A DNA stretch of 64,000 nt from Pseudomonas sp. RGM2987 (GTDB lineage: Bacteria; Pseudomonadota; Gammaproteobacteria; Pseudomonadales; Pseudomonadaceae): NCBI RefSeq assembly GCF_022952855.1, contig NZ_JALJDX010000213.1, positions 45,612 to 109,611 of the forward strand, in the 5' to 3' direction. Below are positions 17,273 through 26,609 of this stretch, piece after piece. The notes beneath the pieces were generated by a model. That model made no database searches. It was not told the DNA's origin and saw nothing but the letters and a program-made list of their open reading frames with translations. The position numbers and the translations under genes were made by a program. Within the stretch, counting starts at the first letter, position 1. The number at the start of each line of letters is the position of its first letter.

Positions 17273-18217
17273 TCAGTTGCTGGTGAGCTTGAGGTTGTCG
17301 GCGGCCGGCTTGCCATCGAAGGTGGTGACGCCTTCGAGCCAGCGTTGCTTGTCTTGTGGATGGTCCTTGAGCCATTGCCGGGCCGACTCGAGGGGGTCCT
17401 TGTGATCGAGCAGCGGCTGCATCATCCGGCTCTCGTCCTCGGCGGTGAAGGTCAGGTTGCTCAGGAGTCGACCGATGTTCGGGCACTGGCTGGCATAGTC
17501 CGGCGCGGTGACGGTCCACACGGTGGCCATGCCTTCGTTCGGGCCGAGGGCATCTTCACTGCCGGTGAGGTAGGTCATCTGCACGTTGACGTTCATCGGG
17601 TGCGGCGCCCAGCCGAAGAACACCACGGCCTCCTTGCGGCGCACGGCACGGTCGACGGCGGCGAGCATGCCAGCCTCGCTGGATTCCACCAGTTGGAATT
17701 TGCCCAGGCCGAACTGGTTCTTGGCGATCATTGCCTTGATCTGGGTGTTGGCGCCGGAGCCCGGTTCGATGCCGTAGATCTTGCCGCCCAGTTCTTTCTC
17801 GAATTTCGCAATGTCGGCGAAGGTCTTCAGGCCCTTGTCGGCCAGGTAGGTCGGTACTGCCAGGGTGGCGCGGGCGTCCTTGAGGCTTGGCTGTTCCAGC
17901 ACCTTCACCTGCTTGGCCTCGACGAACGGGGTGATGGTCTGGGTCATCAGCGGGTTCCAGTAGCCCAGGAACAGGTCCAGGCGCTGGTCACGAATGCCGG
18001 CGAAGATGATTTGCTGGGAGGCGCTGGTCTGTTTGGTCTTGTAGCCGAGGCCATCGAGCATCACCTGGGTCAGGGCGCTGGTGGCGATGACGTCGGTCCA
18101 GTTGACCACGCCCAGGCGCACGTTCTGGCACGCGGCGGGCTCGGCCGCCAGGACGGCGCCATTCAGAACGGTGGTACCGCACAAAGCAAGAACGCAGGAA
18201 CTGATCAATCGTTTCAT
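17273..18217 (-). CDS. caiX: Carnitine-binding periplasmic protein
   Basis: 314-residue ABC substrate-binding protein with a Sec signal peptide (MKRLISSCVLALCGTTVLNGAVLAAEP). It is paralogous to ChoX: VVNWTDVIATSALTQVMLDGLGY, FLGYWNPLMTQT and VVFFGWAPHPMN align with the corresponding ChoX segments. There is no permease or ATPase gene beside it, so it probably docks on the ChoWV core, as reported for P. aeruginosa. It is the first gene of the caiX-cdhC-cdhA-cdhB unit and diverges from cdhR; the 169-bp gap should hold the CdhR-controlled promoter. Confidence 0.93.
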   Translation of the reverse strand: MKRLISSCVLALCGTTVLNGAVLAAEPAACQNVRLGVVNWTDVIATSALTQVMLDGLGYKTKQTSASQQIIFAGIRDQRLDLFLGYWNPLMTQTITPFVEAKQVKVLEQPSLKDARATLAVPTYLADKGLKTFADIAKFEKELGGKIYGIEPGSGANTQIKAMIAKNQFGLGKFQLVESSEAGMLAAVDRAVRRKEAVVFFGWAPHPMNVNVQMTYLTGSEDALGPNEGMATVWTVTAPDYASQCPNIGRLLSNLTFTAEDESRMMQPLLDHKDPLESARQWLKDHPQDKQRWLEGVTTFDGKPAADNLKLTSN

Positions 18218-18386
18218 GACGGGGTCCTCGGCAGCTTATTGTTATGGGTTCCGGCATCTGCGCGCCGGTGATGCCAAATTACGCAGGCGGGCCTTCGGCA
18301 AAGCGCACTGCGGCGACGCGCTCTTGCACTGCAGCGACCAACTGGCGTATCAAGTTCCCACGCTACCCGCCAACCGAGTGCGCTTA

Positions 18387-19346
18387 ATGTCCCAGGATTT
18401 CTACTTTTTGTTGATGCCGGGTTTTTCGGCCATCGGTTTCATTTCGGCCATCGAGCCGTTGCGCGTCGCCAATCGCTTTCGCGGCGAGCTGTACCGCTGG
18501 CATGTGCTGAGTGCCGATGGCGGGGCGGTGCTGGCGAGCAATGGCATGTCGGTCAACGCTGATGCGGCGTTGGAGCCATTGAAGAAGGGCGCGACCCTCT
18601 GGGTGGTGGCGGGGTTCGAGCCGCTGAAGTTCGCCACGCCGGCACTGGAGCGCTGGCTGCATCGGCTGGACGGCGAAGGCGTGACCCTGGGCGGCATCGA
18701 CACTGGCAGCGTGGTCCTGGCCGAGGCGGGGTTGCTGGACGGGCACCGCGTCACGTTGCACTGGGAAGCGATCGAGGCGTTCAAGGAGTCTTATCCACAG
18801 CTCGGCGTAACCCAGGAACTGTTCGAAATCGACCGTCGGCGGATCACCTGCGCAGGCGGTACCGCTTCGATTGACTTGATGCTGGACCTGATTGGCCAGG
18901 CCCACGGTGCCGATTTGGCGATCCAGGTCAGCGAGCAATTCGTGCTCGGTCGTATCCGCCCGCGCAAAGACCACCAGCGCATGGAAATCGCCAGTCGCTA
19001 CGGCATTCGCAACAAGAAGCTGGTGCATGTCATCGGAGAGATGGAAACCCACAGCGAACCGCCGCTGACGACCCTTGAATTGGCCGAGGCCATTGGCGTC
19101 ACCCGCCGCCAGCTCGAACGGCTGTTCCGCCTGCACCTGAACGACACCCCGAGTAATTTCTACCTGCGCCTGCGCCTGGAGAAGGCCCGGCAACTGCTGC
19201 GCCAGACCGACATGAGCGTGCTGGAGGTGAGCATCGCCTGCGGGTTCGAGTCACCGTCGTACTTCACCCGCAGCTATCGGGCGAGGTTCGAGCGCTGCCC
19301 GCGGGAGGATCGGCGGCGGCAGGGAGATGGGCGGGAGCTGGTTTGA
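18387..19346 (+). CDS. cdhR: Carnitine-responsive regulator CdhR
   Basis: 319-residue AraC-family activator with a GATase1-like sensor domain (DFYFLLMPGFSAIGFISAIEPLRVAN, GGIDTGSVVLAEAGLLDGH) and a C-terminal helix-turn-helix (TLELAEAIGVTRRQLERLFRLHL, VLEVSIACGFESPSYFTRSYRARF). CdhR activates the carnitine operon. I choose MSQDFYFLLM as start because the sensor domain begins there; the frame is open further upstream. The stop codon lies inside a long inverted repeat. Confidence 0.92.
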   Translation: MSQDFYFLLMPGFSAIGFISAIEPLRVANRFRGELYRWHVLSADGGAVLASNGMSVNADAALEPLKKGATLWVVAGFEPLKFATPALERWLHRLDGEGVTLGGIDTGSVVLAEAGLLDGHRVTLHWEAIEAFKESYPQLGVTQELFEIDRRRITCAGGTASIDLMLDLIGQAHGADLAIQVSEQFVLGRIRPRKDHQRMEIASRYGIRNKKLVHVIGEMETHSEPPLTTLELAEAIGVTRRQLERLFRLHLNDTPSNFYLRLRLEKARQLLRQTDMSVLEVSIACGFESPSYFTRSYRARFERCPREDRRRQGDGRELV

Positions 19347-19420
19347 CAGGCTTTTATACTCAATTATGGTCGCGACTATAATTTATACCTGTCCCCATAA
19401 TTGGGTATAAAAGCCTATCA
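19344..19420. repeat. Long AT-rich inverted repeat at the cdhR 3' end
   Basis: The 26-bp arms 19344-19369 (TGACAGGCTTTTATAC...) and 19395-19420 (...GTATAAAAGCCTATCA) match at 24 positions and enclose 25 bp. The element starts at the cdhR stop codon and is much more AT-rich than its surroundings. It could be a terminator or the trace of a small mobile palindrome. The following 19421-19600 may include a decayed coding stretch (frame near 19509 reads QTVQSCIDALRDKELVWEVQ) with no start. Confidence 0.65.
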
Positions 19421-19602
19421 AGCGCACCTTGCGCCCTTCACCGATTCAACACTGGAGGCCGTAAGCAGGTGCTCAGGAGTACGGGCAGCGAAGTCGTGCC
19501 TGAGCCCAGACCGTTCAATCCTGCATCGACGCGCTGCGTGACAAGGAGCTGGTGTGGGAAGTCCAATCTTGGCGGTTACCCCTTGATCTCTGCCGGCAGT
19601 AC

Positions 19603-19694
19603 CTGTGGCGAGGGAGCTTGCTTGCGCTGGGGCGCGAAGCGGCCCCGTTTTTTGGCCTGCTGCGCAGTCCAGCGGGAGCAAGCTCCCTCGCCAC
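19603..19694. repeat. REP pair (type B)
   Basis: Inverted GTGGCGAGGGAGCTTGCT copies with a short spacer lie between the cdhR region and the DUF3010 gene. Confidence 0.85.
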
Positions 19695-19721
19695 GAGTGT
19701 GTCTTATGAAGGGGTATTGGT

Positions 19722-20138
19722 TTATTTCTTTACCAACGCCGAACAAGCCGCCTTATACGCCTCGTGCTGATATTTGTTCAGCGTCGCCGGCAGGGCGAAG
19801 TCGTGTTTCTTGTTCTGCGCATTGATGGTTTGCGGTGACAACAGCGTCACTTCGCAGCCTTCCAGCAACTGGAAAACCCCTTCGATCTTGAACGTGGTCG
19901 GCCCGCCGGCGAACTCGCCTTTCTTGCTGCGCTTCTTGATGGCGATGCGTTCGATCCCGTTATCCGCCACAAACGCCCGCACCTGGGCCGCGAACGCCTT
20001 GACGTTGGCGGCTTCGTCATCGTCGTCCATGGCGATTTTCTTGATGTTCAGCGCGATGTGGCTCAGCGCCTGCTGATCCAGCGCGGCAACGGCGATGATC
20101 GCTTCGCTGCCTTTGATTTCGATGCCGCAGGTTTTCAT
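19722..20138 (-). CDS. DUF3010 family protein
   Basis: 138-residue protein (MKTCGIEIKGSEAIIAVAAL...) that matches the DUF3010 family common in Pseudomonas and Vibrio. It has an RNase H/actin-like opening with the G-I-E-I-K-G-S turn and a conserved block IERIAIKKRSKKGEFAGGPT. No signal peptide or membrane helix is visible. Its function is unknown, and its neighbours give no clue. Confidence 0.85.
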   Translation of the reverse strand: MKTCGIEIKGSEAIIAVAALDQQALSHIALNIKKIAMDDDDEAANVKAFAAQVRAFVADNGIERIAIKKRSKKGEFAGGPTTFKIEGVFQLLEGCEVTLLSPQTINAQNKKHDFALPATLNKYQHEAYKAACSALVKK

Positions 20139-20195
20139 GTGATTGCCTTTACTGATAATGCATACAGCTTACCGTGCTGAACGGCTTCTGCTACA

Positions 20196-20597
20196 TCACT
20201 CCTGCCCAATCGACTCCAAAAACTCCGACCGATCATCGCTCACCTGGGCCATGCAGTCGTTTTCGGCGATTTTATAGGCTTCGCTGCCGGGTTTGGCCGG
20301 GAAGGCGGCGATGGCGCAGTCGGCTTCGCGTTGTTTGAGCCACAGTTGCTGGGCGGCCTTGATCTTGGCGGTGATGTCGGCCAGTTGGGTTTTGTCGCTG
20401 GCGTAGCGGGTTTGCAGGCGTTCGTTGAGGCTTTGCAGGTTTTCGCTCAGCAGTTGTTCGGCGGCGGTCTTGCCGTAGGCCGAGCAGGCCAGGGTCTGGA
20501 CGTCGTTTTCGACGGCGTCGCAAGGGTTTTGTTCGGTGTCTTCGGTCGCGTGTGCGACGGTGCTGATCAGTGCCAAAGCCAGGAAGATTGATTTCAT
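20196..20597 (-). CDS. DUF1311/LprI-like secreted protein
   Basis: 133-residue protein with a signal peptide MKSIFLALALISTVAHATED. The mature part has four conserved cysteines (NPCDAVENDVQTLACSAYGK, EADCAIAAF, ENDCMAQV) and the helical LNERLQTRYASDKTQLADI stretch typical of DUF1311, the LprI lysozyme-inhibitor-like family. It is probably periplasmic. The longer open frame up to 21095 runs antisense to the dipeptidase gene and is not real. Confidence 0.8.
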   Translation of the reverse strand: MKSIFLALALISTVAHATEDTEQNPCDAVENDVQTLACSAYGKTAAEQLLSENLQSLNERLQTRYASDKTQLADITAKIKAAQQLWLKQREADCAIAAFPAKPGSEAYKIAENDCMAQVSDDRSEFLESIGQE

Positions 20598-20832
20598 CGC
20601 GTCGCCGCTCGAGTCCAGTGAAAGCCAGTGATGCCGCGGATTCTGGCGCAAGCGTCGGCTAAAGAACAGACGGGCAGGGTGGGCCTGCCATGGCCCAATG
20701 TCGGTGATTGACGCTTTCGGCAATTCCCCTGTCGTTTTTGCACCCGGTCCCCACGGCCTCGAGGCATATGCTGGCCCCAAAGCGCCGGCAGACGATTCGG
20801 CGCATGAAATCCGACAAAAAGGGGACTGCCTG

Positions 20833-21810
<978 letters not shown>

Positions 21811-21835
21811 CGCCGCCGCACCGCTGAATACCTGA

Positions 21836-21858
21836 CCTGCGGCCCTCTGCGCCGCAGG
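21836..21858 (+). other. Intercistronic hairpin
   Basis: CCTGCGGC and GCCGCAGG form a perfect 8-bp stem with a 7-base loop between the dipeptidase and DUF5943 genes. There is no T-run, so it is probably an mRNA-stabilising or attenuating hairpin rather than a terminator. Confidence 0.5.
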
Positions 21859-21889
21859 CTATAACACGTCTTTCCGGAGTTACGTTTTC

Positions 21890-22420
21890 ATGGCCAAAAT
21901 CGCCCCCCAACTGCCTATCGAAGTCGACAGCGAAACCGGTGTCTGGACCTCCGACGCCCTGCCGATGCTGTACGTGCCGCGTCACTTCTTCGTCAACAAC
22001 CACATGGGCATCGAGGAAGTGCTGGGCGCCGATGCCTACGCCGAGATTCTCTACAAGGCCGGCTACAAATCCGCCTGGCACTGGTGTGAAAAAGAAGCCG
22101 AATGCCATGGCCTGGAAGGCGTCGCGGTGTTCGAGCATTACATGAAGCGCCTGTCGCAGCGCGGCTGGGGCCTGTTCAAGATCCAGGACATCGACCTGGA
22201 CAAAGGCACCTGCAGCGTCAAGCTCGAACACTCGGCGTTCGTCTACGTGTACGGCAAGGTCGGGCGCAAGGTCGACTACATGTTCACCGGTTGGTTCGCC
22301 GGCGCCATGGACCAGATCCTCGCCGCCCGTGGCAGCTCGATCCGTACCGTGGCCGAGCAGGTCTATGGCGGTTCCGAAGAAGGCCACGACGACGGCCTGT
22401 TCATCGTCAAGCCGTTGTAA
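21890..22420 (+). CDS. DUF5943 domain protein (V4R-like) of the dimethylglycine operon
   Basis: 176-residue protein with the conserved block LYVPRHFFVNNHMGIEEVLG and a heme-NO-binding/V4R-like alpha-beta layout (AGYKSAWHWCEKEAE, VYGKVGRKVDYMFTGWFAGAMDQIL). It corresponds to PA5397. Its function is unknown, but it is consistently encoded just before dgcA and may be an accessory or small-molecule sensor protein. CGGAG stands 11 bp before the ATG; the gap to dgcA is 15 bp. Confidence 0.85.
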   Translation: MAKIAPQLPIEVDSETGVWTSDALPMLYVPRHFFVNNHMGIEEVLGADAYAEILYKAGYKSAWHWCEKEAECHGLEGVAVFEHYMKRLSQRGWGLFKIQDIDLDKGTCSVKLEHSAFVYVYGKVGRKVDYMFTGWFAGAMDQILAARGSSIRTVAEQVYGGSEEGHDDGLFIVKPL

Positions 22421-22435
22421 GTCGAGGATCGCGCC

Positions 22436-24496
22436 ATGGCTTTTGAAGCAATGTTCCAGCCGATCCAGATCGGCAAGCTGACCATCCGCAACCGCGTGCT
22501 CAGCACCGCCCACGCGGAGGTCTACGCGACCGACGGCGGCATGACCACTGACCGTTACGTGAAGTATTACGAAGAGAAAGCCAAGGGCGGCATCGGCCTG
22601 GCGATTTGCGGCGGCTCGTCCGTGGTTGCCATCGACAGCCCGCAGGAATGGTGGAGCTCGGTGAACCTGTCCACCGACCGCATCATCCCGCACTTCCAGA
22701 ACCTGGCCGACGCCATGCACAAGCATGGCGCCAAGATCATGATCCAGATTACCCACATGGGTCGTCGCTCGCGCTGGGACGGTTTCAACTGGCCGACCCT
22801 GATGTCGCCGTCCGGTGTGCGTGAGCCGGTGCACCGTGCTACCTGCAAGACCATCGAGCCGGAAGAGATCTGGCGGGTGATCGGCAACTACGCCCAGGCG
22901 GCACGCCGGGCCAAGGCCGGTGGCCTGGACGGCGTCGAGCTATCCGCCGTGCACCAGCACATGATCGACCAGTTCTGGAGCCCGCGAGTCAACAAGCGCA
23001 CCGATGAATGGGGTGGCAGCTTCGAAGGCCGCATGAAGTTCGGCCTGGAAGTGCTCAAGGCCGTGCGCGCCGAAGTGGGCGACGATTTCTGCGTGGGCAT
23101 GCGCCTGTGCGGTGACGAGTTTCACCCGGACGGCCTGTCCCACGAGGACATGAAGCAGATCGCCAAGTATTACGACGACACCGGCATGCTGGATTTCATC
23201 GGCGTCGTGGGCTCGGGTTGCGACACCCACAACACCCTGGCCAACGTTATCCCGAACATGAGTTATCCACCGGAGCCGTTCCTGCACCTGGCCGCCGGTA
23301 TCAAGGAAGTGGTCAAGGTCCCGGTGCTGCACGCGCAGAACATCAAGGACCCGAACCAGGCCACGCGGATCCTGGAGGGCGGTTACGTCGACATGGTCGG
23401 CATGACCCGCGCCCACATCGCCGACCCGCACCTGATCGCCAAGATCAAGATGGGCCAGATCGACCAAATCAAGCAGTGCGTCGGCGCCAACTACTGCATC
23501 GACCGCCAATATCAAGGCCTGGACGTGCTGTGCATCCAGAACGCCGCGACCTCCCGTGAGTACATGGGCGTGCCGCACATCATCGAGAAGTCCACCGGGC
23601 CGAAGCGCAAGGTGGTGGTGGTCGGTGCCGGCCCGGCGGGGATGGAAGCGGCGCGCGTCGCTGCCGAACGTGGGCACGACGTGACCCTGTTCGAGAAAAA
23701 AGAATTCATCGGCGGGCAGATCACCACCGCTTCGAAAGCCCCGCAACGGGACCAGATCGCCGGTATCACCCGCTGGTTCCAGCTGGAGCTGGCGCGCTTG
23801 AAGGTCGATCTGCGCCTGGGCGTGGCGGCGGATGCGGCGACGATCATGGACTTGCGTCCGGACGTGGTGGTGCTGGCCGTCGGCGGGCATCCGTACCTGG
23901 AGCAGAACGAACACTGGGGCGCCGCCGAAGGGTTGGTGGTCAGCAGTTGGGACGTGCTCGACGGCAAGGTTGCGCCTGGCAAGAACGTGCTGGTCTACGA
24001 CACCATCTGCGAGTTCACCGGCATGTCGGTGGCCGACTTCCTGGCCGACAAGGGCAGCCAGGTCGAGATCGTCACCGACGACATCAAGCCGGGCGTTGCG
24101 ATTGGCGGCACCTCGTTCCCGACCTACTACCGCAGCATGTACCCCAAGGAAGTGATCATGACCGGGGACATGATGCTGGAGAAGGTCTATCGCGAAGGCG
24201 ACAAGCTGGTGGCGGTGCTGGAGAACGAATACACCGGGGCCAAGGAAGAGCGCGTGGTGGACCAGGTGGTGGTGGAGAACGGCGTGCGGCCGGACGAGGA
24301 AATCTACTACGCGCTGAAGGAAGGGTCGCGCAACAAGGGCCAGATCGACGTCGAAGCCCTGTTCGCGATCAAGCCCCAGCCGTGCCTGGAGCAGAGCGGC
24401 GATGGCTACCTGCTGTTCCGCATCGGCGACTGCGTGGCGCAGCGTAATACCCACGCAGCCATCTATGACGCCCTGCGGTTGTGCAAGGATTTCTAA
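22436..24496 (+). CDS. dgcA: Dimethylglycine demethylation protein DgcA
   Basis: 686-residue protein of the trimethylamine dehydrogenase/2,4-dienoyl-CoA reductase family. It has an FMN-binding TIM barrel (to about residue 380, with VELSAVHQHMIDQFWSPRVNKR) followed by NAD/FAD-type domains (KVVVVGAGPAGMEAARVAAERG). It removes a methyl group from dimethylglycine to give sarcosine and passes electrons on. The iron-sulfur motif is C348-x2-A351-x2-C354-x11-C366: one of the four cysteines seen in trimethylamine dehydrogenase is alanine. It forms an operon with dgcB and the ETF-like genes. Confidence 0.94.
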   Translation: MAFEAMFQPIQIGKLTIRNRVLSTAHAEVYATDGGMTTDRYVKYYEEKAKGGIGLAICGGSSVVAIDSPQEWWSSVNLSTDRIIPHFQNLADAMHKHGAKIMIQITHMGRRSRWDGFNWPTLMSPSGVREPVHRATCKTIEPEEIWRVIGNYAQAARRAKAGGLDGVELSAVHQHMIDQFWSPRVNKRTDEWGGSFEGRMKFGLEVLKAVRAEVGDDFCVGMRLCGDEFHPDGLSHEDMKQIAKYYDDTGMLDFIGVVGSGCDTHNTLANVIPNMSYPPEPFLHLAAGIKEVVKVPVLHAQNIKDPNQATRILEGGYVDMVGMTRAHIADPHLIAKIKMGQIDQIKQCVGANYCIDRQYQGLDVLCIQNAATSREYMGVPHIIEKSTGPKRKVVVVGAGPAGMEAARVAAERGHDVTLFEKKEFIGGQITTASKAPQRDQIAGITRWFQLELARLKVDLRLGVAADAATIMDLRPDVVVLAVGGHPYLEQNEHWGAAEGLVVSSWDVLDGKVAPGKNVLVYDTICEFTGMSVADFLADKGSQVEIVTDDIKPGVAIGGTSFPTYYRSMYPKEVIMTGDMMLEKVYREGDKLVAVLENEYTGAKEERVVDQVVVENGVRPDEEIYYALKEGSRNKGQIDVEALFAIKPQPCLEQSGDGYLLFRIGDCVAQRNTHAAIYDALRLCKDF

Positions 24497-24513
24497 CGGC
24501 TTGCACATAGCCC

Positions 24514-24603
24514 TGTGGGAGCGGGCTTGCTCGCGAAAGCGGTGGATCAGTCGACATCCATGTTGAATGTGAGTCCGCCTTCGCGAGCAAGCCCGCTCCC
24601 ACA
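24514..24603. repeat. REP pair (type A)
   Basis: Inverted GTGGGAGCGGGCTTGCTC copies occupy most of the gap between dgcA and dgcB inside the operon. Confidence 0.85.
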
Positions 24604-24659
24604 GGAACCGGGTAAGGCATCTCGACCTGCAAAACCCTGCGTCTTTGGGAGCAACACCT

Positions 24660-26609
24660 ATGTTGAACACCCTTCTTCCCATCCTGCTGTTCGCAGCCCT
24701 GGGCCTCGCGGTCCTTGGCGCCTTGCGGCGGGTGAACATGTGGCGCCGGGGACGACCGGCCAAGGTTGACCTGGTCGGCGGCCTTTTCGCCATGCCCAAG
24801 CGCTACATGGTGGACTTGCACCATGTGGTGGCGCGGGACAAATACATTGCCAACACCCACGTGGCCACGGCCGGTGGTGCGGTGGCGTCGGTGGTGTTGG
24901 CGATCCTGGTGCACGGTTTCGGCCTGCATAACCGCTTCCTCGGCTACGCGCTGCTATTGATGTCCGCGGTGATGTTCGTCGGTGCGATCTTCGTGTACCT
25001 GCGTCGGCGTAATCCGCCGTCGCGCCTGTCGAAAGGCCCGTGGATGCGCCTGCCGAAAAGTCTGCTGGCGTTCTCAGCGTCGTTCTTCCTGGTGACCCTG
25101 CCGGTGGCCGGTATCCTGCCGGAGAACTTCGGCGGCTGGCTGCTGGCGGCGATCCTGGGGATTGGCGTGCTGTGGGGCGTTTCGGAGTTGTTCTTCGGCA
25201 TGACCTGGGGCGGGCCGATGAAGCACGCCTTCGCCGGCGCCTTGCACCTGGCCTGGCACCGTCGTGCCGAGCGCTTCGGCGGTGGCCGTTCCACCGGTCT
25301 CAAGCCGCTGGACCTGAACGACCCCGCCGCGCCGTTGGGTGTGGAGAAACCCAAGGATTTCACCTGGAACCAACTGCTCGGCTTCGACGCCTGCGTGCAG
25401 TGCGGTAAATGCGAAGCCGCGTGCCCGGCCTTTGCCGCCGGCCAGCCGCTGAATCCGAAAAAACTCATTCAGGATATGGTCGTCGGCCTCGCCGGCGGCA
25501 CCGATGCCAAGTTCGCCGGCAGCCCGTACCCTGGCAAACCGATCGGCGAACACGGCGGCAATCCGCATCAGCCGATCGTCAACGGCCTGGTGGACGCCGA
25601 GACGCTGTGGTCCTGCACCACGTGCCGGGCCTGCGTCGAGGAATGCCCGATGATGATCGAGCACGTCGATGCCATCGTCGACATGCGTCGGCACCTGACC
25701 CTGGAAAAGGGCGCCACGCCGAACAAAGGCGCCGAAGTCCTGGAGAACCTCATCGCCACCGATAACCCGGGCGGCTTCGCTCCGGGTGGGCGGATGAACT
25801 GGGCGGCGGACCTGAACCTGAACCTGCTCAGCGAGAAGAAATCCACCGACGTGCTGTTCTGGGTCGGCGACGGCGCCTTCGACATGCGCAACCAACGCAC
25901 CCTGCGGGCCTTCGTCAAGGTGCTCAAAGCGGCGAACATCGACTTTGCCGTGCTTGGCCTGGAAGAGCGCGACAGCGGCGACGTGGCCCGACGCCTGGGC
26001 GACGAAGCGACGTTCCAGTTGCTGGCCAAGCGCAACATCCAGACCCTGGCCAAATACAGCTTCAACCGCATCGTCACCTGCGACCCTCACAGCTTCCATG
26101 TGTTGAAGAACGAATACGGCGCCTTCGATGGCAACTACCTGGTGCAGCACCACAGCACCTACCTGGCGGAAATCATCGATGGCGGTGCCCTGAGTCTCGG
26201 GCAGCACAAGGGTGACAGCGTGACTTATCACGATCCGTGCTACCTGGGCCGCTACAACGGCGAATACGAGGCGCCACGCCAAGTGCTTCGCGCACTGGGC
26301 ATCGAGGTCAAGGAAATGCAGCGTTCCGGTTTCCGCTCCCGTTGCTGTGGTGGCGGTGGCGGTGCGCCGATCACCGACATCCCGGGCAAGCAGCGGATCC
26401 CTGACATGCGCATGGAAGACATCCGCGAAACCGGCGCCGAACTGGTGGCCGTGGGTTGTCCACAGTGCACGGCGATGCTCGAAGGCGTGGTCGAACCTCG
26501 CCCGATGATCAAAGACATCGCCGAGCTGGTGGCCGACGCATTGCTCGAAGACGCGGCGCCGAGCAAACCGGTGGCCTCGATCAAACGTGAACCTGCGGAG
26601 GTGCATTAA
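24660..26609 (+). CDS. dgcB: Dimethylglycine demethylation iron-sulfur membrane protein DgcB
   Basis: 649-residue membrane-bound electron-transfer protein. N-terminal membrane helices lie at about residues 1-22, 75-120 and 140-180. Two [4Fe-4S] motifs follow: C245-x2-C248-x2-C251-x3-C255-P and C319-x2-C322-x2-C325-x3-C329-P. Two CCG-type domains lie at the C-terminus (CDPHSFHVLKNEY, RSRCCGGGGGAP). It probably takes electrons from DgcA or the ETF-like pair to the quinone pool. GGGAG precedes the ATG. Its stop overlaps the next start (TAATG). Confidence 0.93.
   Translation: MLNTLLPILLFAALGLAVLGALRRVNMWRRGRPAKVDLVGGLFAMPKRYMVDLHHVVARDKYIANTHVATAGGAVASVVLAILVHGFGLHNRFLGYALLLMSAVMFVGAIFVYLRRRNPPSRLSKGPWMRLPKSLLAFSASFFLVTLPVAGILPENFGGWLLAAILGIGVLWGVSELFFGMTWGGPMKHAFAGALHLAWHRRAERFGGGRSTGLKPLDLNDPAAPLGVEKPKDFTWNQLLGFDACVQCGKCEAACPAFAAGQPLNPKKLIQDMVVGLAGGTDAKFAGSPYPGKPIGEHGGNPHQPIVNGLVDAETLWSCTTCRACVEECPMMIEHVDAIVDMRRHLTLEKGATPNKGAEVLENLIATDNPGGFAPGGRMNWAADLNLNLLSEKKSTDVLFWVGDGAFDMRNQRTLRAFVKVLKAANIDFAVLGLEERDSGDVARRLGDEATFQLLAKRNIQTLAKYSFNRIVTCDPHSFHVLKNEYGAFDGNYLVQHHSTYLAEIIDGGALSLGQHKGDSVTYHDPCYLGRYNGEYEAPRQVLRALGIEVKEMQRSGFRSRCCGGGGGAPITDIPGKQRIPDMRMEDIRETGAELVAVGCPQCTAMLEGVVEPRPMIKDIAELVADALLEDAAPSKPVASIKREPAEVH

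Noticed and set aside
18792..18800. TTATCCACA inside cdhR (and again near 27365 in the ETF alpha-like gene)
   Set aside because: These are single 9-mers within coding sequence, outside any repeat context, so I do not count them as part of the DnaA-box cluster.
22940..24799. Open frame of 619 codons antisense to dgcA
   Set aside because: It crosses the REP pair and the dgcB start and lacks any family signature; dgcA is clear on the other strand.
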